64,000 nt of DNA from contig NZ_KQ033871.1 in NCBI RefSeq assembly GCF_000967195.1, positions 1,323,454 to 1,387,453 of the forward strand, given 5' to 3'. Source of the DNA: Lactobacillus kullabergensis. GTDB lineage: Bacteria; Bacillota; Bacilli; Lactobacillales; Lactobacillaceae. Each line of letters begins with the position of its first letter. Within the stretch, counting starts at the first letter, position 1. The notes beneath the pieces are model-generated. The model saw only the letters and a list, made by a program, of their open reading frames with translations, did not search any database and had not been told where the DNA came from. The translations under genes were made by a program, and so were the position numbers. Below are positions 1-8,078 of this stretch, in pieces.

Positions 1-27
1 CGGCTCATTGCCCGACGACAGTTATTA

Positions 28-56
28 ATACTAGCAATTATTTTTATCTTTTGCAA
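28..56 (-). promoter_or_regulatory. Strong sigma-A promoter reading off the left edge
   Basis: On the minus strand there is a -35 TTGCAA (51-56), a 17-base spacer and an extended -10 TGC-TAGTAT (TAGTAT at 28-33). It drives transcription leftward out of the window. The gene it serves is not visible. The GC-rich start of the transcript (GTCGTCGGGC on the minus strand) would suit a stable RNA leader, but that is only inference. Confidence 0.5.
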
Positions 57-80
57 GTCTTTTTTACAAAAAATTTAAGT

Positions 81-599
81 TCACTCAGATTTTTTTATAG
101 ATTGCTCAATATGAACCAATAATAAATGGATACTTTGGTATACGTCCCTTATATCAAGTTGACACTCATCTACAACCCAATTGTAAACAATAGCATAAAT
201 TCCGTTTGCTACTAATTCTACTTTACGAACCGAAAATGATCCTCTAGGTCGCATATACTTCTCTATGGCTATAGCATATTCTTTTCGTAAAACACGATAA
301 AATTCTTGTGGGTTTTGCGCAATTCTATTGAGGTTAATATAGAAAGTCTTATTTTCTTTTATTTTCGACAGCATCCTGTAAAACATGCGATCCATCGTTT
401 CACCGTCAATACTTCGTAATGCCCGTCTAGTTTGTAAAGCTAAAACTGAAGTAAACAAATCACAAATATTACGGTATTTTCTATAAAAAACTCCACGGTT
501 AATATTCAATTGCTTACAAAATTTAGTGACTGTGTACTTATAGACATTATATTTTGATAGCTCTAACACGAGAACTTGTTCATTCTTTGTTAAACTCAT
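81..599 (-). CDS. TetR/AcrR-family transcriptional regulator
   Basis: A 172-residue protein with a TetR-like N-terminal helix-turn-helix at about residues 20-45 (TVTKFCKQLNINRGVFYRKY), followed by an all-helical C-terminal half that would bind ligand and dimerise. The family represses nearby genes, often transporters, until a small molecule binds. No obvious target lies beside it: the gene to the right (helicase) has its own terminator, and the target could lie left of the window. An AGGAG ribosome site precedes the ATG, and a perfect 7-base dyad just upstream suggests autoregulation. The ligand cannot be predicted. Confidence 0.8.
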   Translation of the reverse strand: MSLTKNEQVLVLELSKYNVYKYTVTKFCKQLNINRGVFYRKYRNICDLFTSVLALQTRRALRSIDGETMDRMFYRMLSKIKENKTFYINLNRIAQNPQEFYRVLRKEYAIAIEKYMRPRGSFSVRKVELVANGIYAIVYNWVVDECQLDIRDVYQSIHLLLVHIEQSIKKSE

Positions 600-612
600 A
601 TTAAATGCTCCT

Positions 613-630
613 ACTTATAATGCTATAAGT
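613..630. promoter_or_regulatory. Perfect dyad upstream of the TetR gene, candidate operator
   Basis: ACTTATA and its exact complement TATAAGT are separated by four bases. The dyad lies 14 bases before the TetR start codon, where RNA polymerase would load or clear the promoter. Size and position fit a TetR autoregulatory operator. The assignment is inferred from position only. Confidence 0.5.
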
Positions 631-742
631 ATATCAATAATAGTAACGACAAGCAATATTATCTTGGAAAAAAATGATTTTATTTTTAAAATGCTAAAAA
701 GAACTTAAAACGACAAGATTCTTTAATTTGTATGCAAAATAA

Positions 743-777
743 AAAGCCAACATCTAAGTGAAATCGTGTGTTGGCTT
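743..777 (-). terminator. Intrinsic terminator of the helicase operon
   Basis: The arms AAAGCCAACA and TGTTGGCTTT form a hairpin. On the minus strand it is followed by TTTTTATTTTG, a good U-tract. It lies 36 bases past the helicase stop. Confidence 0.85.
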
Positions 778-812
778 TCTAGGAATAATTTAAATATAAT
801 TTTTATTTTAAG

Positions 813-2174
813 TTAGTCTTGACTATCACGCCTATTTTTTCTTTGTCGTTTAGCTTTTCGAATTTTACTGCGTTGTTCAATTCTATTTTTTTGCGCTCTA
901 TCTTGCTTAATAGCTCTTTTAATCTTTTTCTTATAGCCAGGTTTACGTTTTTTCTGCGCTTTTTTTACCATCCCTCTTACCTTATTATCAAGGCCTTGAG
1001 AAGTTGATTGTCTTAATTTGCGGTTATGATAATGCGTTCGCGGTACCAGAGAACTATCTTTAATTTCGACAAAATCAAAATGAATTCCCATTTTTTCCAG
1101 CTTAAGAATTTGATTCATTTCTTCTTCACGAATTAACGTGATGGCATGACCGCTCATCCCATTTCGGCCGGTTCTACCAATACGATGAATCACAAATTCT
1201 AATTCACGGGGAATTTCATAATTAATAACTAAGCTGACACCTTCAATATCAATGCCGCGTGCAGCTAAATCAGTTGCCACTACATACTGGTATTGTCCGG
1301 CTTCTACTTCACGCATTGTTCTTTTACGTTCGCGCTCAGTAATTCCACCATGAATTTTGGCCACTTTTAAGCCTTGATTAATGAGAAAATCTGCTAGTTC
1401 ATCAACAGTTTGCTTTGTGTTAGCAAAAATTAGTGCTAAATACGGCTGACCCATTGTTAATAATTGATAAAGTATTTTTTTGCGACTTTTTGAGCCAATA
1501 TCAAGCAAGTCGTTTTTGACCGTTGGCGAGATAACAGTAGGATTATCTATGATAATGGTTTCTGGCTTTGCCATGTATTTACGTAAAAAGTTAGCCAACT
1601 TAACCGGAATTGTGGCTGAAAAAGCAGTCAAAACACAGTTTTGGGGCAATCTTTGTGCAATAAAATCGATTTCACTTAAAAATCCCATGTCCAGAGTCAT
1701 ATCAGCCTCATCAATGACAAAGTTTTTGACATAATCTAGTGGCAAAATCTTTTTTTCAACAAAATCATGTAGTCTACCGGGAGTAGCAATGATAATTTGC
1801 GGTTTATGTCTGCTAATACTTTCAATTTGCCGCTCACGATCGGTACCACCTGCTAATAACGCAATAGACAGGTTTAGATTGGAAGCATCCCTTAACTGAC
1901 GGGCTACTTGATACAATTGCTGGGCAAGTTCACGACTAGGCGTAGTCAAGATTGCCTGAGGAAATTGAAGATTCTCGTCAATTTCATTCATAACAGGAAT
2001 CAAAAAGGCGTGAGTTTTACCTGAACCGGTAACTGCTTGCACTACAGCATTTTTGCGTGCCATTAAAACAGGGATCACTTTTTCCTGCACTTCAGTGGGT
2101 CTAACAAAATTAATCTTTTTTAACCCCTGTCTAATTGCTGGATTTATCTGTTCATTTTCAAAAATATTATTCAT
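813..2174 (-). CDS. DEAD-box ATP-dependent RNA helicase (CshB-like)
   Basis: A 453-residue SF2 helicase that unwinds RNA duplexes in mRNA decay, ribosome assembly or cold adaptation. The motifs run in the family order: Q-motif region (22-30), Walker A AVTGSGKT (47-54), PSREL (79-83), TPGR (131-134), DEAD (155-158), SAT (186-188), TDLAARGID (301-309) and HRIGRTGR (330-337). From about residue 380 the tail is strongly basic, as in CshA/CshB-type enzymes, and should bind RNA. It overlaps the upstream nrnA-like gene by 8 bases, so the two are translationally coupled. The length suits CshB better than CshA. The paralogue assignment is inference. Confidence 0.92.
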   Translation of the reverse strand: MNNIFENEQINPAIRQGLKKINFVRPTEVQEKVIPVLMARKNAVVQAVTGSGKTHAFLIPVMNEIDENLQFPQAILTTPSRELAQQLYQVARQLRDASNLNLSIALLAGGTDRERQIESISRHKPQIIIATPGRLHDFVEKKILPLDYVKNFVIDEADMTLDMGFLSEIDFIAQRLPQNCVLTAFSATIPVKLANFLRKYMAKPETIIIDNPTVISPTVKNDLLDIGSKSRKKILYQLLTMGQPYLALIFANTKQTVDELADFLINQGLKVAKIHGGITERERKRTMREVEAGQYQYVVATDLAARGIDIEGVSLVINYEIPRELEFVIHRIGRTGRNGMSGHAITLIREEEMNQILKLEKMGIHFDFVEIKDSSLVPRTHYHNRKLRQSTSQGLDNKVRGMVKKAQKKRKPGYKKKIKRAIKQDRAQKNRIEQRSKIRKAKRQRKNRRDSQD

Positions 2175-3123
2175 GTTCCTCTTGATATTCCTTGGTTACC
2201 TGAACTAGTTCTGCGAAAATTTGTTTCACTTCCGCCATGTCTTTTGCGTTAGCTCCACTTGCTAAAGCGTGACCGCCTCCATCATGTTTTGCTGCTAATT
2301 CGTTAATTACTGGTCCCTTTGAACGATAATGGACTCTGAATGTACCATCTGGTTTTTCAACAAAAACATTCCAGGCAATGATATCCTTAATTCGACCGGG
2401 AGTAGAAACAGTACATGAAGCTTGTTCTGAATCTACACCCAATTTATGCAAAGTATCTTGAGTTAAAATTGCATAGGCTGCACCACTAGCATCGACTTTC
2501 ATATACTCCAAAACTTCGGCCTGTAATTTTGCCTGTTCGAAGGTAACATCACTGATATTACGCGCAATTTCATTAATATTAATTCCGGTCGCTGCCAATT
2601 TAGCCGCAATTTTAAAAGTATGATCTGTTGTTTCAGGATACATAAATCTACCGGTATCACCCACTATTCCAGCATAAAGTGGATAGGCAACTTCTGCAGT
2701 AAGTGGCATTTTTTCAGTAATAATAAAGTCTGCTACAATTTGTGAAGCAGCAGGAGCCTGATCATCAACAAAACTCATATCAGCATATGGTTCAACATCG
2801 GGATGATGATCAATTTTAATTAAGAAATCACCTTTGCTATATAGTTTATTAGAAATACGGGCTGTATTTCCGGTGTCTGTTGTGATTACAAGAGCTCCTT
2901 CATAATCCTGTTCAGTCACTTGATCCATATGATTGATCCATGCTAGATCGCCTTCATCATTTTCACCCGCGCATAAGATACGCTTATTGGGAAACTGCAG
3001 CTTTAAAGAACGTGCAAGTCCTGCCTGAGAACCTAAAGCGTCTGGGTCTGGACTAGTGTGTCTATGTAAAATAATGGTGTCATATTGTGTGATTTTTTGA
3101 TATATTTCGGTAAAAGCATTCAT
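2167..3123 (-). CDS. DHH/DHHA1 phosphoesterase (NrnA-like oligoribonuclease/pAp phosphatase)
   Basis: A 318-residue cytosolic phosphoesterase that finishes RNA decay by cleaving nanoRNAs; family members also hydrolyse pAp or linear dinucleotides. Metal-site motifs are complete: HTSPDPDALGS (22-32), TTDTGNTARI (81-90) and the signature KIDHHPD (103-109). The DHHA1 substrate motif GGGHALASGA is near residue 285. AAAGGAG sits before the ATG. It is co-transcribed with the helicase downstream, which makes an RNA-turnover pair. It lacks the membrane and GGDEF parts of GdpP, so it is not the c-di-AMP enzyme of that type. NrnA versus the related soluble DhhP cannot be settled by eye. Confidence 0.88.
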   Translation of the reverse strand: MNAFTEIYQKITQYDTIILHRHTSPDPDALGSQAGLARSLKLQFPNKRILCAGENDEGDLAWINHMDQVTEQDYEGALVITTDTGNTARISNKLYSKGDFLIKIDHHPDVEPYADMSFVDDQAPAASQIVADFIITEKMPLTAEVAYPLYAGIVGDTGRFMYPETTDHTFKIAAKLAATGININEIARNISDVTFEQAKLQAEVLEYMKVDASGAAYAILTQDTLHKLGVDSEQASCTVSTPGRIKDIIAWNVFVEKPDGTFRVHYRSKGPVINELAAKHDGGGHALASGANAKDMAEVKQIFAELVQVTKEYQEEHE

Positions 3124-3172
3124 ATCTAAACTCCTTTGTTACTTATATAAATTCCAGCCTAATAACAACTTT

Positions 3173-4309
3173 TTATTGAGTAAACAAATCTAAATCCATA
3201 TTTTCATAGTCTGCTTCTGTAAAATCTGTAGCAGTCACACCCAAAAGTCTTATTCCATCATTTAAAAATGAACTGGAAATAGGATCAAAAAGTTCTTTAG
3301 CAACATTGTATAACTCTAATGGATTATTAGTAGCATGATCAAGTTTACGCCTTTTAGTAACAGTCTTAAAATCACTGTTGCGAATTTTTAAGACAACCGT
3401 ATTAGCATAAAAATTACGTTCAATTAGCTTATCGGCCAGATCATTAACGTAATTACGCAAATTTGTCAGTGCGGTTTGCTCACTGTAAACGCTGGGTTCA
3501 TAGGATCGTTCAATACCAATAGATTTGCGATTACGCTCGTCGTCGGGAATTACCCGGGATAAATCAATACCATTTGCGTGCTCTGCCATTAAATAACCCA
3601 TACGGTTGAAATGTTTTATTAAATCACGAACATGCATTTTTTGCAAGCCACGTCCTGTAAATACACCCATTTCTGTTAATTTTGCTTGAGTTTTTGGACC
3701 GATACCATGAAACTGAGCAATTTTTTGTTTTGCTAAAAATTGCTGCGCTTCTTCGGGCAAAATAATAGTGCGACCAAAAGGCTTCGAATATTCAGAACCC
3801 ATTTTGGCCAAAAATTTGTTATAGGTGACACCAAAGGAACAGTTCAGGCCAATTTCTTTTTTTATTTGTTTCTGCAAATTAATTGCAATCTGCAAAGCAG
3901 AAGTTACTCCTAATTTGTTTTCAGTTACATCCAAATAAGCTTCGTCAAGTGCAATAGATTGAACGTTATCAGTAATTTCATGCATCAACTGATGAATTTC
4001 TGCAGAAACACTATGATATTTCTTAAAATCGGGACTCATAAATACTAGTTTATTTTTGGGTATAAGTCTTAGGGCCTTAATCGATGGCATAGCCGAATGA
4101 ACGCCATATTGACGGGCAATATAGTTGGCTGTAGCAACCACACCGTGACCGTGATAATTTCTAGGATCTTGACCAATTACCAGTGCTTTATTTTTTAATT
4201 CAGGATTATCGCGTGTTTCTACAGATGCATAAAAAGCATCCATATCAAGATGAATAATTTTTCTATGTGTATCATTTTTAGGCAAAAGGCCATCGTCAAA
4301 ATTACTCAT
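3173..4309 (-). CDS. dinB: DNA polymerase IV (Y-family translesion polymerase)
   Basis: An error-prone polymerase that bypasses DNA lesions. The N-terminal catalytic motif HLDMDAFYASVE and the second acidic motif SIALDEAYLDVT hold the metal-binding Asp/Glu residues. A helix-hairpin-helix (HGIGPKTQAKLTEMG) and the little-finger domain follow. The C-terminus, DLDLFTQ, looks like a sliding-clamp binding peptide. The open frame extends upstream into zwf, but I start at the ATG at 4309 because the longer form would share 137 bases with zwf and the extra residues are low-complexity. Even so it overlaps the zwf stop by 8 bases, suggesting coupling. No LexA box is visible. Confidence 0.92.
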   Translation of the reverse strand: MSNFDDGLLPKNDTHRKIIHLDMDAFYASVETRDNPELKNKALVIGQDPRNYHGHGVVATANYIARQYGVHSAMPSIKALRLIPKNKLVFMSPDFKKYHSVSAEIHQLMHEITDNVQSIALDEAYLDVTENKLGVTSALQIAINLQKQIKKEIGLNCSFGVTYNKFLAKMGSEYSKPFGRTIILPEEAQQFLAKQKIAQFHGIGPKTQAKLTEMGVFTGRGLQKMHVRDLIKHFNRMGYLMAEHANGIDLSRVIPDDERNRKSIGIERSYEPSVYSEQTALTNLRNYVNDLADKLIERNFYANTVVLKIRNSDFKTVTKRRKLDHATNNPLELYNVAKELFDPISSSFLNDGIRLLGVTATDFTEADYENMDLDLFTQ

Positions 4310-5750
4310 AAATCCAACGCTCTGTCGGTGACTCAAAAATTTTAGCAGCTGATTTAGGACCCATTCTGTATGGCAAATATTGTTCAGGTTCTTGACCCTG
4401 TTCGTTTTCTTTTTGCCAAGCTTCTTCAACATGGTCAATAAATTTCCAATAGTTTTTTAGTTCACTCCAGTGAGTAAAATTAGTTGAATCATTTACAAAA
4501 ACATCATGCAGCAAACGTTCATAACCATCTGGCACCTGTTTTTGCTCATCACTTGAAAGTCCGTAACTCAAATTCTCTCGTCTAATGCCAGATTCATTGA
4601 TTTTTTTACCGTTAATAGTAATAAAAATCTGCATCTGCGGATCTATAATGATTGAAATATTATTTGAATGAGCCATGCCATACTGATTCGACATATGCTT
4701 TAAAACAATGTCAATCCTATTTTTCTTTTCTCTCATTTCTTTACCAGTTCTAAAATAAATTGGTAAATCTGCCAGTGGCCCCTTTTTAAACTTTACTTCA
4801 CCTGCTACATAGGTTTCCGTATGAGAATCCTCAGCAACATTAGGCTCTTGACGATAGCCAAAGGTAACATCGCTTCCAAGATATTGCCCCCTCACAAAAT
4901 GCCGCTCAATTTCATCTTCTGTGGGAATTACCATACTATCAAGAAGTTCTTGCTTTGCTTTGTGGATACTTTGCGAAGTTAGATCTTTAGGTTCCGGCAT
5001 TGCGAGCAACGTAATTATCTGAAAAATATGGTTCTGTACCATATCGCGCAAAGCTCCTGCTGTTTCGTAATAGCCACCTCGAGCCTCAACTCCCAGTTGT
5101 TCTGCCAAAGTGACCTGAACGTTTTTAATATTATGATTATTCCAAATATTTTTAATCAATGGATTAGTAAGCCTCATTGGTAAAATGTTCTGAATCATTT
5201 CCTTGCCTAAATAATGATCAATCCGAAAGATATCATCTTCAGCAAAAGAAGCAGTTATTTGCTTGTTTAACTCTTCTGCTGTAGCTAGATCACGCCCAAA
5301 AGGCTTTTCAACAACAATGCGGTTAAAACCTGAGCTGGTTAAATGTTGATCATTAATGTGTTCAGCAATAGTACCAAAGAATTTAGGAGCCATCGCCATG
5401 TAGAAAATACGATTTCCCTGTGCACTATATCGATCGTCAAGATCTTGCGCCAAATTTTTCAAGGTTTCATAGTGTTCCACATTTGTCACATCATGAGACT
5501 GATAGTAAAAATGACTGGCAAACGTAGCTAAATCATTTTCATCCACTTCATTATGTGTTTCGTGCACAGCGTCACTCACTTGGTCGCGCAAATATTCATG
5601 TGACCAGGGACGACGAGCCGTGCCAATTACAGCAAAATTATCGTGAATTAAACCTTGTTCAAATAAATTAAACAGTGCTGGGTATAGCTTCCTATGTGCT
5701 AAATCTCCACTACCACCAAAGATAATCATAATTACCGGAATATTATTCAT
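4302..5750 (-). CDS. zwf: Glucose-6-phosphate 1-dehydrogenase
   Basis: First enzyme of the oxidative pentose phosphate branch: glucose-6-phosphate plus NADP to 6-phosphogluconolactone. The 482-residue length is normal. The N-terminal Rossmann fold carries IIFGGSGDLAHRKLYPAL (9-26). The family signature RIDHYLGKEM, with the catalytic His and substrate Lys, is near residues 176-186. GAAAGGA precedes the ATG. In heterofermentative or phosphoketolase-using lactobacilli it feeds pentose phosphates and NADPH. dinB overlaps its 3' end. Confidence 0.96.
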   Translation of the reverse strand: MNNIPVIMIIFGGSGDLAHRKLYPALFNLFEQGLIHDNFAVIGTARRPWSHEYLRDQVSDAVHETHNEVDENDLATFASHFYYQSHDVTNVEHYETLKNLAQDLDDRYSAQGNRIFYMAMAPKFFGTIAEHINDQHLTSSGFNRIVVEKPFGRDLATAEELNKQITASFAEDDIFRIDHYLGKEMIQNILPMRLTNPLIKNIWNNHNIKNVQVTLAEQLGVEARGGYYETAGALRDMVQNHIFQIITLLAMPEPKDLTSQSIHKAKQELLDSMVIPTEDEIERHFVRGQYLGSDVTFGYRQEPNVAEDSHTETYVAGEVKFKKGPLADLPIYFRTGKEMREKKNRIDIVLKHMSNQYGMAHSNNISIIIDPQMQIFITINGKKINESGIRRENLSYGLSSDEQKQVPDGYERLLHDVFVNDSTNFTHWSELKNYWKFIDHVEEAWQKENEQGQEPEQYLPYRMGPKSAAKIFESPTERWIYE

Positions 5751-5862
5751 GAAAAAATCCTTTCTGTTATCTTTTTACACTAGCTTTATTTTATACTATT
5801 TTGCCGGTAAACTCGCGCTTTGAGCAATATTTGCTATTTTTTGTTTATTAATTTTGGTAACA

Positions 5863-5887
5863 AAAAAGTGCCTTAAAGGCACTTTTT
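5863..5887. terminator. Intrinsic terminator, yajC/mutS operon end
   Basis: AAAAAGTGCC-TTAAA-GGCACTTTTT is a near-perfect hairpin flanked by A and T runs on both sides. On the minus strand it closes the mutS-mutL-ruvAB-yajC operon 8 bases after the yajC stop. Confidence 0.88.
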
Positions 5888-5894
5888 AACCACT

Positions 5895-6359
5895 TTATTT
5901 TGACTTGTCCGGTGTTTCAGCAGATGAACTAGCTGGTTTTTCTTCAGCTGGTTTTTCAGCAGGCTGATCCGGCTTTTGATCAGTAGTCGGTTCACTTTGC
6001 TCTGCTTCTTCAGTTTTGTCAGCACTTTCAGAAGTAGCAGCTGGTTCAGCATTGGTTGCATTGCCTGGCAGAATTTGCTGTACCGCCATTCTACTAAAGG
6101 TTAAATAAATGCCATCTGCATCAAGCACCACAGTTTTGTCTTTAGTATTAACAGAATCAATTTTACCGTGCAGGCCGTCGATCATGATGACGCTGTCACC
6201 TTTCTTCAATTGATTCATCATTTCCATTTTCTTTTGCTGTTGCTTTTTTTGGGGTTTGATCATAGTAAAATACATCAAAGCGATCAAAACAACAAAGATA
6301 ATGATCGTCCACAAACTTCCTCTTCCATTATTAGCATTAGCTAAAAATAAATTATTCAA
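5895..6359 (-). CDS. yajC: Preprotein translocase subunit YajC
   Basis: A small membrane protein that associates with SecDF-YidC at the Sec translocon. One transmembrane helix near the N-terminus (WTIIIFVVLIALMYFTMI) is followed by KPQKKQQQKK and the compact cytosolic YajC domain (MLNQLKKGDSVIMI-type). The C-terminal ~60 residues are an acidic, Pro/Glu/Ser-rich tail. I choose the TTG at 6359 because a GAGGAG ribosome site lies 7 bases before it; the ATG 30 bases upstream (6389) has no such site. It ends the mutS-ruvB operon. In many bacteria yajC follows tgt, so here only the ruvAB half of that order is kept. Confidence 0.87.
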   Translation of the reverse strand: MNNLFLANANNGRGSLWTIIIFVVLIALMYFTMIKPQKKQQQKKMEMMNQLKKGDSVIMIDGLHGKIDSVNTKDKTVVLDADGIYLTFSRMAVQQILPGNATNAEPAATSESADKTEEAEQSEPTTDQKPDQPAEKPAEEKPASSSAETPDKSK

Positions 6360-6430
6360 TGTTACACTCCTCAAATTAAAATTACTCATTGTCTAAATAT
6401 TAATTATACAAAAAATAACGAACAATTGCA

Positions 6431-7453
6431 TTATTTGTTTGGCAAGGGCAGGCCTAAATGAACGTAAGCTTTCTCAGTGACCATTCTTCCTCTTGGAGTC
6501 ATTAATAAAAAGCCATTTTGCATTAAATATGGTTCGTACAGTGACTGGATAGTTTCAACGTCTTCTCCTGAATTTGCCGCTAAAGTCCTGATTCCTACCG
6601 GACCACCACGATAATTTTCAATAATCACACGCAAAATTTTGCGATCAGTCTGATTAAGCCCTTCATCGTCAACTTGCAATTGTTGCAATGAGCTTTTGGT
6701 AGTCGCAAAAGAAATAACTTCTTCTCCTTTGACCTGAGCAAAATCACGCACTCTTCGTAATAACCTGTTAGCCACACGGGGCGTGCCCCTAGATCTGCGT
6801 GCTAATTCGTGTGCTGCTTGAGGTTCAATATCAATATTAAAAACTTTGCTTGAACGACAAATAATTTTTTCCAGTTCATCAACAGTATAGTACTGCAAGT
6901 GTTCCACGATACCAAATCGTCCGCGTAAAGGAGCAGAAAGTTGACCGGCTAAAGTAGTTGCGCCAACTAAAGTGAAAGGTGGCAAGGGGACATGAACCGC
7001 GTGAGTAGTCTGCCCTTCACCAATCACGATATCAACATAATAGTCTTCCATTGCGGAATAAAGTACTTCTTCAATTGGCTTGGCCAAACGGTGAATTTCA
7101 TCAATAAATAAAATATCACCAGGATTAAGATCAGTTAGCAAGGCAACTAAATCACCAGCCTTTTCAATTGCAGGTCCACTGGTACTTTTTAGGTGGACAC
7201 CAAGCTCATTAGCTATTACAAATGCTAACGTTGTTTTTCCCAGTCCAGGCGGACCATATAATAGAACGTGATCCAGTGCTTCGTCTCTTTTTTTGGCAGC
7301 CTTTATATAAACTGCCATCTCTTTTTTTACCCGTTTTTGTCCCAAATATTCATCTAGTGTTTGGGGACGCAGTGAAAATTCGGCTTGTTCTTCTTCTGAC
7401 CCCTGAACTTCACCAGAAACTATCTCATTTTTATTTTCTGCCAACTGTCTCAC
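6431..7453 (-). CDS. ruvB: Holliday junction branch-migration helicase RuvB
   Basis: The AAA+ motor that drives Holliday junctions with RuvA. It has Walker [10 protein letters not shown] (67-75), Walker B DEIH (118-121), sensor/arginine-finger region LRGRFG and a C-terminal winged helix ([14 protein letters not shown]). The 340-residue length is typical. The apparent start is a GTG at 7453, very close to AAAGGG; a TTG three codons later is equally possible. It lies just downstream of ruvA as an ordinary ruvAB pair, with yajC behind it. Confidence 0.97.
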   Translation of the reverse strand: MRQLAENKNEIVSGEVQGSEEEQAEFSLRPQTLDEYLGQKRVKKEMAVYIKAAKKRDEALDHVLLYGPPGLGKTTLAFVIANELGVHLKSTSGPAIEKAGDLVALLTDLNPGDILFIDEIHRLAKPIEEVLYSAMEDYYVDIVIGEGQTTHAVHVPLPPFTLVGATTLAGQLSAPLRGRFGIVEHLQYYTVDELEKIICRSSKVFNIDIEPQAAHELARRSRGTPRVANRLLRRVRDFAQVKGEEVISFATTKSSLQQLQVDDEGLNQTDRKILRVIIENYRGGPVGIRTLAANSGEDVETIQSLYEPYLMQNGFLLMTPRGRMVTEKAYVHLGLPLPNK

Positions 7454-7488
7454 TTCCCTTTAAAACATTAATTTTATTATAGCAAGAT

Positions 7489-8073
7489 TTACTTCTTTAA
7501 GAGAAGAGACAATCCCTTTTTGATGTACTGATCTACCGTTGTCTTTTCCTCTTCTATTAAAGCCGGTGTAATTCTGTCTACTTCTTTTTTAGTATAACCT
7601 AGTGCCAGTAAAGCTAACAAAGCATCATTTAATTCTGGTGTTACTTCCGCTAAAGCTTCTTTATTTGCCTTCTTGACATAGTCTCCTAATTTACCTTTTA
7701 AATCAAGGACAATTTGTGAGGCCGTTTTTTTGCCTACACCTGGAAAACGAGTTAAGTATTTCACCTCACCCTGTTCAATTGCTTCTGCTAGAGAATTACT
7801 GTCTTCAGCAGCCATAATTGCTAAGGCAGACTTTGGTCCGATACCACTAACACTTAAAAGTTTTAAAAACAGTCCTTTATCATCTTCTGTTTGAAACCCA
7901 TATAAGGTTACTCCAGTATCTCGCACGATTTGTTCAATAAAAACTCGCACTTTTTGTCCCTCTTGGTATGCGTATGGTGAGGGACTAAAGACCTTGTAGC
8001 CAACTCCATTTACGTCAACTACTATAAAATCTGGCTTAATTAGAGTAATAGTACCATTTAAATATTCATACAT
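7489..8073 (-). CDS. ruvA: Holliday junction DNA-binding protein RuvA
   Basis: A tetrameric scaffold that binds the four-way junction and loads RuvB. Its OB-fold N-terminus is MYEYLNGTI...[16 protein letters not shown]. Tandem helix-hairpin-helix motifs follow ([16 protein letters not shown] and [19 protein letters not shown]), with the small C-terminal domain that contacts RuvB ([12 protein letters not shown]). At 194 residues it has the normal length. It starts 5 bases after the mutL stop, so mutS, mutL, ruvA and ruvB form one repair operon. Confidence 0.96.
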   Translation of the reverse strand: MYEYLNGTITLIKPDFIVVDVNGVGYKVFSPSPYAYQEGQKVRVFIEQIVRDTGVTLYGFQTEDDKGLFLKLLSVSGIGPKSALAIMAAEDSNSLAEAIEQGEVKYLTRFPGVGKKTASQIVLDLKGKLGDYVKKANKEALAEVTPELNDALLALLALGYTKKEVDRITPALIEEEKTTVDQYIKKGLSLLLKK

Positions 8074-8078
8074 TGTTA

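Noticed and set aside
4310-4438. N-terminal extension of DNA polymerase IV into zwf
   Set aside because: It shares 129 bases with the end of zwf, has no family similarity by eye, and the ATG at 4309 gives the normal start of the polymerase fold.
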